A stretch of 64,000 bases of DNA from Sphagnum compactum (Eukaryota > Bryophyta > Sphagnopsida > Sphagnales): the NCBI GenBank assembly GCA_965153455.1, contig OZ234498.1, forward strand, positions 15,872,001-15,936,000. Reading direction: 5' to 3'. Positions within the stretch are counted from its first letter, which is position 1, and each line of letters opens with the position of its first letter. Shown here piece after piece: positions 11,480-22,273 of the stretch. The notes beneath the pieces are model-generated. The model made no database searches. It was not told the origin of the DNA and was given only the letters and a program-made list of their open reading frames with translations. Both the position numbers and the translations under genes were made by a program.

Positions 11480-14400
11480 ATGGAAGAGAACAAGAAGAAG
11501 ATTATGAAGATTATAGGGAAGGTGCCGCGTGTGGATGGGAGAGAATTGAGCTACCGCAGATTCTGGGAGCAATTTATGCAAGCAAACAAGCCGGTGCTCT
11601 TGACAGGTTTGATGGATTCCTGGGCTGCATGCCGTGACTGGGTGCTGCTGGATGGCAAGCCCAATTTGAGCTTCATCGCTGAACACTTTGGCAGTTCTCT
11701 AGTTCAGGTGCTTGCTTGTTTTTCCTTTTCCCCCTCCCTCCCTCTCTCCCACCGCTTTCCTTCTGTCTGAAAGCTCCAGGCGTTTTTTTTTTTGGATGTG
11801 TTTGTTGAGAAGATCAGACTGTCTCTGGATCAGACTTTTTCTTTCCTTTTTTTTAGGGTTTAGGGTTTTGGGGGAAGTTCTTCAGTCTGAAGCTTAAAGC
11901 TCTGAAAATCCCATCTCTCTGAATCTCTTCATCTTTGTAGATTTTCTGCTGCAATGGAGTGGGTGGACATCTTGTTAGTCCATTGAGGAACAGCTTCTCA
12001 TCATGCACATGCCAGTGTTTTCAAAAACTTGGAAAACCAAAAGCATCCATGAGTGTGTGTTTTTGCAAGTCCACAACAAACAAAGCACTACTTTCTCTTT
12101 TGTGTTTTACACGAAGGAAATCAAAGCATCCATCCCATGAGTCTGCTTTCCAGTCTACAAGAAAGCAGTACTTTCACCGCTTGTATGTTTTAGAAGCAGG
12201 AATCAAAGCAAACAACAAGTGTGTTTTTGCAGTCTACAAGAAAGCAGTACTTTTGCTTCTTGTAAAGTTTTACAGGAAGGTATCAAAAGCATCTGGGTCA
12301 GTGTGTTTTTGCAGTCTACAAGAAAGCAGTACGTTCTCCATGACTGGTTATGATAAAACCCACACTGAACTGATGATTGCAGAGTGTCAGGTGGCAGATT
12401 GTGCAAGGCAAGAATTCACTGATCAGAAGCGCCTGGAGATGACAGTGAAAGAGTTTGTTGAGTATTGGCAGGCTCATCATCAACTCTCAAACAAAGCTCA
12501 CAAGGAGGAGGATTTTGACTCAAGCTCCTGGAAGATGACACAACATCTTTTGTATTTGAAAGACTGGCATTTTGTGAAGGTTTGGGTTCGAATGGAGCAC
12601 TGAAACCTTTTTTGTCTCATGTCTGTGAATGAATTGCAATCTGCTCCTTGTTCATCTCCCTTGAGCTTCAGGATCTGTAAATGGGAAAATAGTTCAGCTT
12701 TGTCATCAAGGAAAAACAATTGTGGGTTTGTAGAGATTTTTATGTGCACACTGTGATTGCACTTCTGGTTTCAGGAATATCCGGATTATGTGGCATATGA
12801 AACACCGGTGTTCTTTGAAGATGATTGGCTGAATCTATATCTGGATGAGACTTGCACCAAAACTCAACAGGAAGATGGTAATGGGCAATCCGACTACCGC
12901 TTTGTGTACATGGGTCCAAAAGGTAGGTCTGTCCCCAGGTTCTGTTGTTCTTCTGTAAATTAAAATTTTCCTCCATCCAATGTTGTTACCCTCTTGCTAC
13001 TATTTCCCTGCAAGAGCTACCAAGGAAGGGAAATGACTTACCTTTTTTGCATATTTTGTTGATAATAGATCTTTGGGACTTCAGATAATTATGTTGCATC
13101 TTTTAATTTTTTTGCTTTATCTTAGCTTCTCTCCAAGCATGCTTCTTTTTAGAAACTTTTCTCCAATTTTTGCCAACAAGAGTTATATGTTTTGGTGTGT
13201 CATGTTGGGTAGCAAAAGTGCCATTCAACTCTTAGCATAGTTGAGGGAACAATCTTTTTAAGAGAATTTGTGGGTGCAGGGACATGGACACCACTTCATG
13301 CAGATGTTTTACGATCTTATAGCTGGTCTGCAAACATCTGTGGATATAAGCTTTGGCACCTTCTGCCTCCAGAGAAAACATCACTTCTCTATGACAGGTC
13401 AAAATTTCCATTTGTGGGGTGGTTTTCATTTAGTTGTATTTAATTCTATATTTTAGACATAAAGTGCACAACAAAATTTGACAATTTCGACCACCTGTAT
13501 TACAAACTTTGTTTGCTTTGATCAAATGTTGGGCTCAGATTCTGACTCAGAATTGGGCTCATCTGCAGGCATAAGAAAAACACTGTGTATGATATCTATG
13601 GTGACATCTCATTGGTTCAATTTCCAGGTTTTTCTGAGGTGAGAACAGCCTTGTCTACACTGTTTCTTTTTGCCTGTTTTTCCTGACACATGCCCATGTC
13701 ATCATGGAACATTGCTGTGTATAAATAAAGCTCATCCGTAGCACTAGGGTATGCTGGTCAGTGGGCCATTACTGCAATCACATTCAAAAGTTCAACAATG
13801 GCAATGTCCTTCTACATACCAAACATGCTACTAATGATAATTGCCACTATGAAGTGGCAGGAAGCACATAATGCTGAGAGGAATTTGTTTCCAAAAGTGT
13901 CAGGCATCATCACTTTTGATGGAATTGTTTTGGCTTTGTAGTAGGATGTACTTATACAAGAAGAAGTCTGGTGCAGACAGGGTGGGTTGAGTGTGAGCAA
14001 GGAGCAAATGAAATTCTATTTGTTCCCAGCGGTTGGTACCATCAAGTAACAAATCTGGTAAATGATTTTAGTTGGTTTCCTGACTGGCTATTGCTTACAC
14101 TTCATGCTCTTGAGAGCCAAGAAAATCAATTTGCTTGTTTTTTTGGAGATAATTTTAGAGTCAAAACCTCTTGGGTTCTGGATTTTAGGGCATGGGGTCA
14201 GGGTTCAGCAGTGGCAAATTTTTTTGGTTTTCATTGGCTTGTGTGAACCATTGGCACCCAATAGCTTGCTTTGTCTTCTTAGTGAGAAATATGCCTTCCT
14301 ATTGTATTGATTAAAACTGTCAATGTGTGTGTGTGATTTCAGGAGGACACAATCTCAATTAACCATAATTGGTTGAATGCATGCAACCTTCGCTGGAACG

Positions 14401-15605
14401 TATGTTGTCTTTTCTTACCCTCCTGATTCTAGCCTGTGTTTTCTTCTTGAAAAGTTGAGTCCTACCTCACTTCCACCTCTGGTGGGTTGTGAAATAGTGA
14501 ACTCCTATTTTGCAGCTATATGGTGCAGGCTAGATCTAGTTAACATAGTGGTTTTTTCCTTAAGTTTATTGTGGATCTAATACATGCATCATTTTTTCGC
14601 CCACATATATGAATGTTTGCAAGTACAGGTTCTATTTCTATACTAGGAAAGTTAATACTTGTTTTTATTTGGTTTTGTACTGCTACAGTGGAATTTGCTG
14701 CTTGCTGATTACAGTGAGACAGTTGAGTCAATAGAAGATATTCGTGACATTGCAGAAAATTTTGAAGAATTGTGCCAACGTAATCTAGCTGCAAATTCAG
14801 GTGGATTACTGTCCTGTTGCTATGGAAGTGTCAACACTCTCATAGATATTACTACTAGATGTTTATTGGATGATGCTTTTTTAGCAGTCTGGAGGTGAAA
14901 ATAGTGACTTTGACACTGCAAAAACATACTTGATTTGATTGATAGAAGTGGATTCACTTCACTGAATACCACTGGATTATGCCTACCCATGAAGTTAAAT
15001 CTGAGATAGTCTGCTCATGACCTAGAGGCCGAACTTCTTATATCAGATGAAGAGTCTACAGTGTTAAATTCACAATCTGGGTGTTACTCTTTTGTGAAGG
15101 TATGAACTTTGAGGACTTCTTCAAATTCCTTGCAAATATAGCAGGGCATAACTTGAATGCACTTGCACATAATGCCTGCAACAATGGAGTGTTCCCAGCT
15201 CTTTCATCCCCTTCATCTCTTCCAGAGCTGCAGACTGCAAATGAGATCCAAGATGAGATTCAGAATGACAAGTGGAGTATGGTTTGGCCCACCACCATTG
15301 GAAACAGAATGAGGAATGGAGTCTGTGACAAGTCATGGGATCATGATCAACAGCATGTTTTCAACTTATGTCGGATAGAGGAAATTCTTGCAGAGATGGC
15401 ATCCCAGGAATATTTCATACAGCTTGCACAATCTCAAGAGGTTTATAATCCTCTCCCCCAGTTGCCACAAGAGTCACTAGGTACTGATGAAAGCGAGCAT
15501 GTTGCAAACAGTTTGCAAGGCCTGAAGTCATTGCGATACATCCTAGATGAGGCTTTAAAGAAGTACACAAGAAAAACACAATCGTCCACAACAGAAGTCC
15601 TGTGA
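11480..15605 (+). CDS. JMJ20: JmjC-domain 2-oxoglutarate oxygenase (JMJ20/JMJD4 family)
   Basis: An Fe(II)/2-oxoglutarate dioxygenase. Nine exons: 11480-11707, 12391-12579, 12775-12922, 13280-13397, 13569-13638, 13977-14057, 14343-14399, 14689-14800, 15100-15605. All introns are GT-AG and phases agree, giving 502 residues. The N-terminal part (PRVDGRELSY, PVLLTGLMDSW) and CQRNLAANSG near the C-terminus match Arabidopsis At5g63080. Iron ligands are visible: His195 and Asp197 in LHADV and His273 in SGWYHQV. Known relatives: animal JMJD4 hydroxylates a lysine of release factor eRF1, and Arabidopsis JMJ20 has been reported as a histone arginine demethylase promoting germination. Which applies here is not visible. 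The start at 11480 is the first in-frame ATG. Exon 9 is longer than the Arabidopsis end and adds a divergent tail. Confidence 0.94.
11851..11874 (+). repeat. Short telomere-like motif in JMJ20 intron 1
   Basis: TTTTAGGGTTTAGGG followed by a TTTTGGGGG tail lies about 145 bp inside the first intron. It is two units of the plant telomere repeat TTTAGGG, a motif that may act as an intronic element or be a chance remnant. Confidence 0.5.
12050..12345 (+). repeat. Tandem repeat inside JMJ20 intron 1
   Basis: About four copies of a 75-90-bp unit, each containing a version of GTGTTTTTGCAGTCTACAAG followed by AAAGCAGTAC and a TTTTACAGGAAGG-like block. Each unit therefore carries a polypyrimidine-AG resembling a 3' splice site. 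The last copy ends about 45 bp upstream of the true exon 2 acceptor at 12390. Confidence 0.75.
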
Positions 15606-16929
15606 AGCAACACAAGATCCAAAGATGATGAATTAAGTGATCATATTGTGATCACAAAGGCTAAATTTCAGAAAATCAGAGGGGCCAGAAGTCATACAAC
15701 TGAGCAGTTTATGACTGATGATTCAATGACTGCATGTGAAACAGAGTTTGCTGAAATATGAATTTGAGTTCATGATTTTGCAGGCATTTTGAAGCTTGAT
15801 GGTAAAAATCCTGGCAAGGCACTTGCAGTTTTTAGGGTTGAGATATTCAAGGAACTAATAGATGTGGCTGGGGGTGCTAATATACATCTGCAATTTTCCA
15901 ATTGCTGAAGTCTTGCCTCTGGAAGAATCTGATCACATGTTCCATGCACTTGGCAACTGCAGCCAACAGATTCCATGTTCCATACATAAGCAATATTCAT
16001 GAAAAGAGTGATGACAATTGCAAGTTTTAGTTGAGCTTAACTACCTGTGGTCATGGGTGTCTGATTATTCTAGGAACCTGATGCAACACCTATTTGCTCT
16101 TGGGAACAAAAGTCTGACAGCTTTACATAACTTTGCTGGCCAAATCTGTCAAAAAGTGTTGGGATGAAATAGCCAGTTTGATAGAACATAACATAATATG
16201 TAACTGCACTAATATCTCATATACCAATCAGAAACTTTGATGTGGCACCACTAGACTAATATGAATGTGAATAAGACACATAAAGAAGTCAACTTCTCCA
16301 AAGTCTTCCAGACCATAAGCTGCAGTATTCATGCCCAATTTCAAGACTGCAACACTGAAGTTGAAATATCGGACTTTGATGGAGCATAATGCAACAAGAG
16401 TTGAGCTTCATTCTCTGCATGTTTTAATTTCAAAAAACCCCAACTTGATGGCTGTATAGGGGAGGATTAAGTACTCTGAAGCAACTCAAAGTAGCAAATT
16501 GCTGTATGATCTTCTCCCCATGATGCAAAACGGTGATGGGATTGAACAAGAGTTGTGAGGGAAATGCTTGACAAGACAATCATCACCGCATCAAACATCC
16601 CCCCCAAGTGAGATATGAGATATGCACACACAAAACTGAAGCTTGAGGCTAAGTGCAAGGAATTAACACCTAGACACCAATGACAGAGAAAAGTCAATTG
16701 TGCCAAAAACCATTCATTAAAGCTGTGAAGAAATTCAAGAAACCATCTTCAAAATAGTAATTGCTGCAGCTGTACCAGTGAGGCTAAAAGGCACACTGGC
16801 AAGTACACAATGATTGAAAAAATCAATGTCTGCTACATCGTCATTGCTCTGGAGGCAAGCGGCTACAAATACATAGCAGCCAGCCTACCCTCAAAAAACA
16901 GATTCTCAATCCTCCTCCATTCATCAGGC
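15606..16929. other. 3' regions between convergent JMJ20 and RPL39
   Basis: About 1.3 kb between the JMJ20 stop and the RPL39 stop. No frame resembles a protein. Base composition is closer to that of the genes than to the AT-rich deserts, so much of it may be transcribed 3' UTR. Overlapping antisense 3' ends are possible. Confidence 0.5.
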
Positions 16930-17776
16930 CTACAGTCCAAGCTTTGTTCTGCGCCAATGCCTGCGTTTTGCATTGTACCTGCCATCCAGAGAATAAGGAT
17001 ATCCCCTTCAGAATTGCCGAAATCAATGAAAAGTTTCAGAGCATGAAGCACATGCCCTAATGTCTAAGTGGTGGGGAGATAGGCACCCTGAAATTCCTTG
17101 CTGCAGAGAGTGCTGAAAGTTAAACTTGTTGACAGAACCATCTTAGCAATGCAACTTTATTCAGAATATTCCACCACAAAGTTCTAAGGGGAGTTGAGGT
17201 AAGCTGGATGAAGCTGAAGATTTACCTTATGGTGTTATCGGTCCGCATCCGGATCCAGTGGGGAATGGGGCGATTCTGCCTCTGTTTCTTGGCCAACTTT
17301 TTCTTGATCCTGAATGACTTTTGGGAAGGCTGGGGGGAGACGGACAAAAATTCAGATACCACTCACATTTCTACAGATGAGACAACGGAGAGTAGGTACA
17401 TCCTATCTTTTCCAAAGCGTGTGATGATCCCACATACACTGAAATGGTTCCTTCTCTCAAGCGAGACACCAAGTCAACCCCTTTCCCCACACCAAAACCA
17501 TTTGGGGGACCAAAGAAAATAATTCCCAAAGTCATAATGACTCTAAGACGAAGGGAAACATTCTGTGAGATTAAAAACCCTAGCAAGACTCCGGTAGTTT
17601 TCAAACTATGCTGCCGAAGCTTCCAAACTGTACCAAAGATAAGCAGAGATACAAACCCTATCCAGAACACACCAATTTATTCACGAGCAAAACCATGACT
17701 CAAACTTGCAGAATTTGGCTTAACAACAAAACAAGGGAATGAGGAAAAAAGCTGGTAAGGATAGGAATCGTACCAT
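16930..17776 (-). CDS. RPL39: 60S ribosomal protein L39 (eL39)
   Basis: A small basic protein of the large ribosomal subunit that lines the peptide exit tunnel. Three coding exons on minus: 17774-17776 (only the ATG), 17226-17329 and 16930-16978. They join to exactly 51 residues, the family's length. Diagnostic segments are [27 protein letters not shown] and [15 protein letters not shown]. Differences from the usual plant sequence are Gln at 4 and 16 and a final Leu instead of Phe. Introns are GT-AG: donor GTACGATT follows the ATG directly, and the second intron splits an Arg codon. No frame is long enough to be found by ORF calling. A telomere-like motif lies about 120 bp upstream, as in many plant ribosomal-protein promoters. 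Confidence 0.96.
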
Positions 17777-17894
17777 GGCGCCGACAGGCCTGCACCCACC
17801 GAGCAATCGAGGAGAGGCGAGATACGCTGCAAATGAAGTCGAGGGAGAAAGCGAGAGAGACGACAGCAAATTAGACTGTGCCGCAGACCCCACT

Positions 17895-17917
17895 TAACCC
17901 TAACCCTAAACCTAACC
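17895..17917 (-). promoter_or_regulatory. Telo-box cluster upstream of RPL39
   Basis: The plus strand reads TAACCCTAACCCTAAACC, two to three telomere-like units, about 120 bp upstream of the RPL39 ATG. Telo-boxes are established elements of plant ribosomal-protein promoters, usually near the transcription start. Confidence 0.65.
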
Positions 17918-18047
17918 GTGTCGACTCATTCAGGCGTTACTCTTCCAGATCGCACGGCCTTGTTTGGGCACCTTTTAGCCGTAAGATAAAACATGGACGG
18001 TTCAGATGTTATCAGGCATATGACCGCCCAACACTGCTGTTGTATAG

Positions 18048-18122
18048 GAGTACAGGCCCTTCCGTGATTTGAGATCTGTGCGCGAGGCCGGTAGGTCGAA
18101 AATCACGGAAGGGCCTGTACTC
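18048..18122. repeat. Perfect 23-bp inverted repeat with 29-nt loop
   Basis: The arm at 18048-18070, beginning GAGTACAGGCCCTTCC, is the exact reverse complement of 18100-18122. The loop is GC-rich. It sits between the RPL39 upstream region and the mitochondrial rRNA insertion. No extended lower stem is seen, so a microRNA gene is not favoured. Confidence 0.85.
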
Positions 18123-18187
18123 GGGTCCTTCTCCTACTTAAAGCAGAGCTCGAATTTTTGCACTTTTTAAAAATAGTGACCCAGTTT

Positions 18188-18482
18188 TGGGCGAAGCCAA
18201 TTCCCAGGGTGTGACGGGCGGTGTGTACAGGGCCTGAGTACATATTCATCGCAGCATGCTGGTCTGCGATTATTAGCGATTTCAACTTCATGTTCTCGAG
18301 TTGCAGAGTACAATCCAAACTAAGGTCATCTTTCTGGATTCGCTCTGCCTTAAAAGCCTTGCTTCCTATTGTAATTGCCATTGTAGCACGTGTGTAGCCC
18401 AGTCCATAAGGACCATACAAACTTGACATCATCCTCACCTTCCTCCAGTATATCACTGGTAGTTTTTTATGAATGCAGTACG
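18188..18482 (-). pseudogene. Nuclear copy of mitochondrial 18S rRNA fragment (NUMT)
   Basis: The plus strand is the complement of the 3' part of a bacterial-type small-subunit rRNA: CCCAGGGTGTGACGGGCGGT, GTACATATTCATCGCAGCAT, GTAGCACGTGTGTAGCCCAG, GACATCATCCTCACCTTCCT and CTCCAGTATATCACTGG. The variants CCAATTCCCAGG next to GGGCGAA and CTCCAGTATATCACTGG match plant mitochondrial rrn18, as I recall it, better than plastid 16S. About 290 bp is present, without the 3' terminus and the whole 5' part. Many differences look like C-to-T or G-to-A changes, as expected from decay of methylated cytosines. It is non-functional. Confidence 0.8.
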
Positions 18483-21400
18483 TGATATAGATTGTCAATC
18501 ATTAGTCAGAAGATCCCTTTACAGCCTGGCTAGTACCTTCCATCGCAGAAGATTTCGCTTACTGAGAAGATGTTTCTTCGGGCAAGTAAGGGAGCTGAAA
18601 ATACAAAGGAAAAATTCAGGCAATGTTTTACAACTTATGTCTATCCTAAAAAAATGCAAAATTCTTTGATATTAATGGTCCATGCACACCTAGTGGTAAC
18701 TAGTTGGCAAGTTATTGTTATTTCAATGGGTGTTCACACTTGGAGTTGGGGAAAACATAATGGTTGACACGGAAGCTGACATGTCATATGATGTTAAGTA
18801 ACATGTTAAGAAAAAATTATCCATTTTCAGAAATACAAAGAAGCTTTGGTGTTAATTTGATAGCCCCCAAATTTGGGCAAATAAAGTGTTGGTAATTTGG
18901 TGTTAAAAAATGTGTCATCAAGATTTGTTAAAAAACATTGTTGTGCTTGACGAATAGCACAATTGCGCCTCTTTATAGAAGCTTTTCATTGCAACAACTC
19001 AAAGTCATTCATTGTAATAGTTGAAACATGATCAAGTAAGCGTCCGACTTCAAACAACATTTGTTTGAACATGAGAGATGCTTGAAGATCAATTCCAATT
19101 TGCAACTTGCAAATGATTTTAGAATACAATCACAATCACTTGCATTGCAAAACTATATGACTTTCTAGAGATTCTTTTATTTGCATGTCACCATAGACAT
19201 CATTTTCAATCTTACTAGCAACAAGTTGACAAAGCAATCACCAAGATGATACATCTCCACTCTAAAGCTAATTCTAATGATGATGCTTATGACAATCAAA
19301 TGTTTTTGAAAACTATTGAAAATGGTTTGTTATAGAAAGTTCTAAAAGAAACCAACAATGGGTTTAGTACTAAAAATTTGTGAATTGATAACATAGGTAG
19401 TAGAAGGGTCATTTTTAAATTAATGAATTGGACAACCATTTGGTAATGATTTCAATGTTGAAGGCATGTTTCATGTCTTGAATGTTGTAGGGCATGTTAC
19501 ATTGCCAATCCACCTCCTCCATTACCAAAGTGTCAACTTCCATTACTACATTTGATGCCATGTTACATTTAAATATTGCTACATAAAAGACATTGTAATT
19601 ATTTCCAACACCGGCTCCTTTACACCTAACCTAACAAAGAACAAAAAGACAATGAAAACTAGAGAAAAGAATGTCACACAAAAAATTTACTGATCGAAAA
19701 ATAATTTCACTAGTTAAAAAAACATTATGAAGTGAATGACCACTTGGAGCAATTTGCAACATGAACAAACTTTGAATTCATGATACCATCTACTAGTAGG
19801 TCTAGACAATAAATAACACATTGTAAGTCGGGGTCAAGAAAACTTAAAATTATCCTAACATTATGTCTTGATGGGTTTAGTTAATTGCTTACTGTGGAAC
19901 AAACAAGTTGGATGAATAAATTTATCCATAAAAATTATGAAAAAGATAGGACTTGGTGATCTTTTAGTTTTCATTTTAAACCTTCAATATTGTTTTGCTT
20001 TTATATTAGTATATTTGGAATAAACGTGCATTTCAAAAAAAATTCAAAGTGAATGCTTGGGAGTGAAATTAAAGCATGTTTCCATGGCTATTGCTTACCC
20101 ATTATTTGTGGGGGTCCCTGGTTGAATAGTTGATATTTTCATGCAAAAAAATCACATACTCATTCATTACTCTAATAGATTTTGCATTTTACATTGATAA
20201 ACACGTTCGGAACAAAGATGTTACATTTCAAAAATTGTTCAAAGTGAGTGTTTGGGAATGAAATTAAGCTAAGTTTCCATGGTTATCTCTTACCCATTAC
20301 ATATTTGCGAAGTTCCCACTTAAATAATTGAAGTTTTCATGCAAAAAGTTGAAATATCCACTCCTTACTTCAATAGATTCAATTTGATGACCCCTCACCT
20401 CACATATATCTAGAAATTTCCACCAAACTCACAATTGTCGATTATGTTGGTCCTTGAATCATGTTGACAAGTGAAGAGAATTTCTCATTTGATCTTTGTC
20501 ACCTTATGTGCACCACCACTTTGTGGCACCCTTTGAGGTTCTAGAAAAAATGTGATTAGTTTATGGTTTGTGAAGAGACAATTTGGAAGAGGAAGGTTGC
20601 ATGCACTTTTTACACTTGCATATGTCGTATTAATTCTTTGGTTGTGGGTTGGGTTAAAGCAATGAACACGTGTAAATGTTTTGTCACAATTCCATTAAAT
20701 TTTTTATGCTCGCAAAATGGACTAGCAATAGTCTTGAAAACATACCCTTAGCTTGTTATTATCACATATTCACACTTGAGAGCATAGAAGACTTCATCAA
20801 AATTTATCAATAACATGAACCAACAAATTAGGATGCCCCAAATTATGGACAAGAACACAAGATATTGACATCTTTATTACAAATGCAAAAATATTCAATG
20901 CAACCAAATCACATGCAAAACTTAGGAGCATGAAGGATGGACAAGGCAATGTTCAAATAGTGACAAGAATGGAAACCTTGCATAACACACCAAATAATAG
21001 AATTTATGTTTGAGTTGTGAAAGATTACAAATATCTCTTACAAGTCATGGAACATAACCATAGGGTTCCAGTTATATATATATATATGAGTGATAAATAA
21101 ACAAGACCAAAATTTTCAAGTTATTGCTTTCCTTTCATAATTGACCAAGTAGGTTATTTTTTAATTTTTGAACTACATTGGGTATCAATATCAATTTCTT
21201 AAAAAAATAAAACCCCTTGGTTATCAATTTCATTGACAAAAATAATATCCATAATTATTAATTTACTTTACTATTTTTCGTAATACCCATTGCATATGTA
21301 TAAGGGTCGGTTCTCACACACCCGCCTTGGGAATTGTTGGTTATACTTTCTAGGTAGGATAAGTTATAGGGTTTATTAAAAAATGAATATTTTAAGTTTG

Positions 21401-21671
21401 TTTTTCTGTTTTTTTTTTAATCATAAATGTGTTTAGGGTTTTAAAAGATTGATAACCTACTTGGATGAAATTTTCTATAATCTGTGTACGTTATTAAAAT
21501 TTGAAAATTAAATACCCAGTCCATAAGGGTCTCGGAATGATATGTAAATAGGCACACAATATCTACCGGTTCTGAAAAAAACTAAAAAAATCAACTGGTA
21601 GGTTATCTATACCTGGGGTTGATAACCGGGTGTTTTATACCCATCTGAACACTACAGGGACCTTGACAACA
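18483..21671. other. AT-rich intergenic sequence, no gene recognised
   Basis: About 3.2 kb of AT-rich DNA with short frames only. It holds a two-copy direct repeat near 20.0-20.4 kb and a short (TA)n run near 21075-21087. Nothing resembles a gene or a transposon protein. Confidence 0.5.
20030..20375. repeat. Two-copy direct repeat, about 195-bp period
   Basis: TTCAAAGTGAATGCTTGGGA at 20043 recurs with few changes at 20238. Both copies continue through 'gtttccatgg', 'cttacccatta' and 'tttcatgcaaaaa', so the similarity covers most of the period. It is a diverged local duplication. Confidence 0.7.
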
Positions 21672-22205
21672 AGGTCTTTTGAGGTATGTAAAAGACGTAA
21701 TCCCCTAATCCAAGCAAAACTGTGTGAAAATGGCAGAGACCTTGAATGGAACTCAGGGATCAATCATTGGGAACTCATTGAACAGCATTGGGAACATGGG
21801 TCTCGAAACCCTAATAAGCACCGCGCCCTCGATCCACAGCGGCCTCGATAACATCTTTTGAGGTATGTAAAAGACGCAACTTTAGGGCTAGCTCTCGCTC
21901 CAGTGCAAGCAAAACTGTGAGAAAATAGCAGAGACCGTGATTGGAACTCAGGGAACAGGTTGAACAAGATTGGGAACAGGGGTCTCGAAACCCTAAAAAG
22001 CACCGCGCCCTCGATCCACAGCGGCCCCGATAACATCTTTTGAGATATGTAAAAGACGCAACTTTAGGGCTCCCTCGCGAACTAATACAAGCAAAACTGT
22101 GAGAAAATGCCAGAGTCCATGAGTGGAACTCAGGGATCGAGCATTGGGAACTTATTGAACAGAACTGGGAACAAAGGTCTCGAAACCCTAGAAAGCACCG
22201 CGCCC
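21672..22205 (+). repeat. Three ~180-bp tandem repeats upstream of RPL17
   Basis: TCTTTTGAG followed by a TATGTAAAAGACG block begins units at 21675, 21854 and 22036 (periods 179 and 182). Every unit then has CAAGCAAAACTGTG, a GGAACTCAGGGA block, GGTCTCGAAACCCTA and AGCACCGCGCCCT. The copies are highly similar. The third unit runs into the pyrimidine-rich leader and start codon of RPL17, so the repeats duplicate the promoter itself. Confidence 0.9.
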
Positions 22206-22273
22206 TGGATCTATCCTTCCTCTCTTTTGCGGCGTGTTTGTGTCTGCGGAGCGTACTTCCGCCGCTTGCAACC
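21806..22273 (+). promoter_or_regulatory. RPL17 promoter with three telo-boxes and pyrimidine leader
   Basis: Telo-boxes lie at 21806-21814 and 21988-21996 (AAACCCTAA) and 22183-22191 (AAACCCTAG), one per tandem unit. The leader just downstream contains TCTATCCTTCCTCTCTTTTG, pyrimidine-rich like ribosomal-protein 5' ends. The likely start of transcription is near 22200, inferred from the position of this tract. Confidence 0.7.

Noticed and set aside
17371-17670. 99-codon minus-strand frame upstream of RPL39 exon 2
   Set aside because: It starts at GTG and lies inside the first intron of RPL39.
18048-18122. microRNA precursor
   Set aside because: Pairing stops abruptly at both ends of the 23-bp arms; there is no lower stem or typical bulged duplex.
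18103-18498. 131-codon minus-strand open frame
   Set aside because: It lies within and beside the mitochondrial rRNA fragment; its protein is a translation of rRNA sequence.
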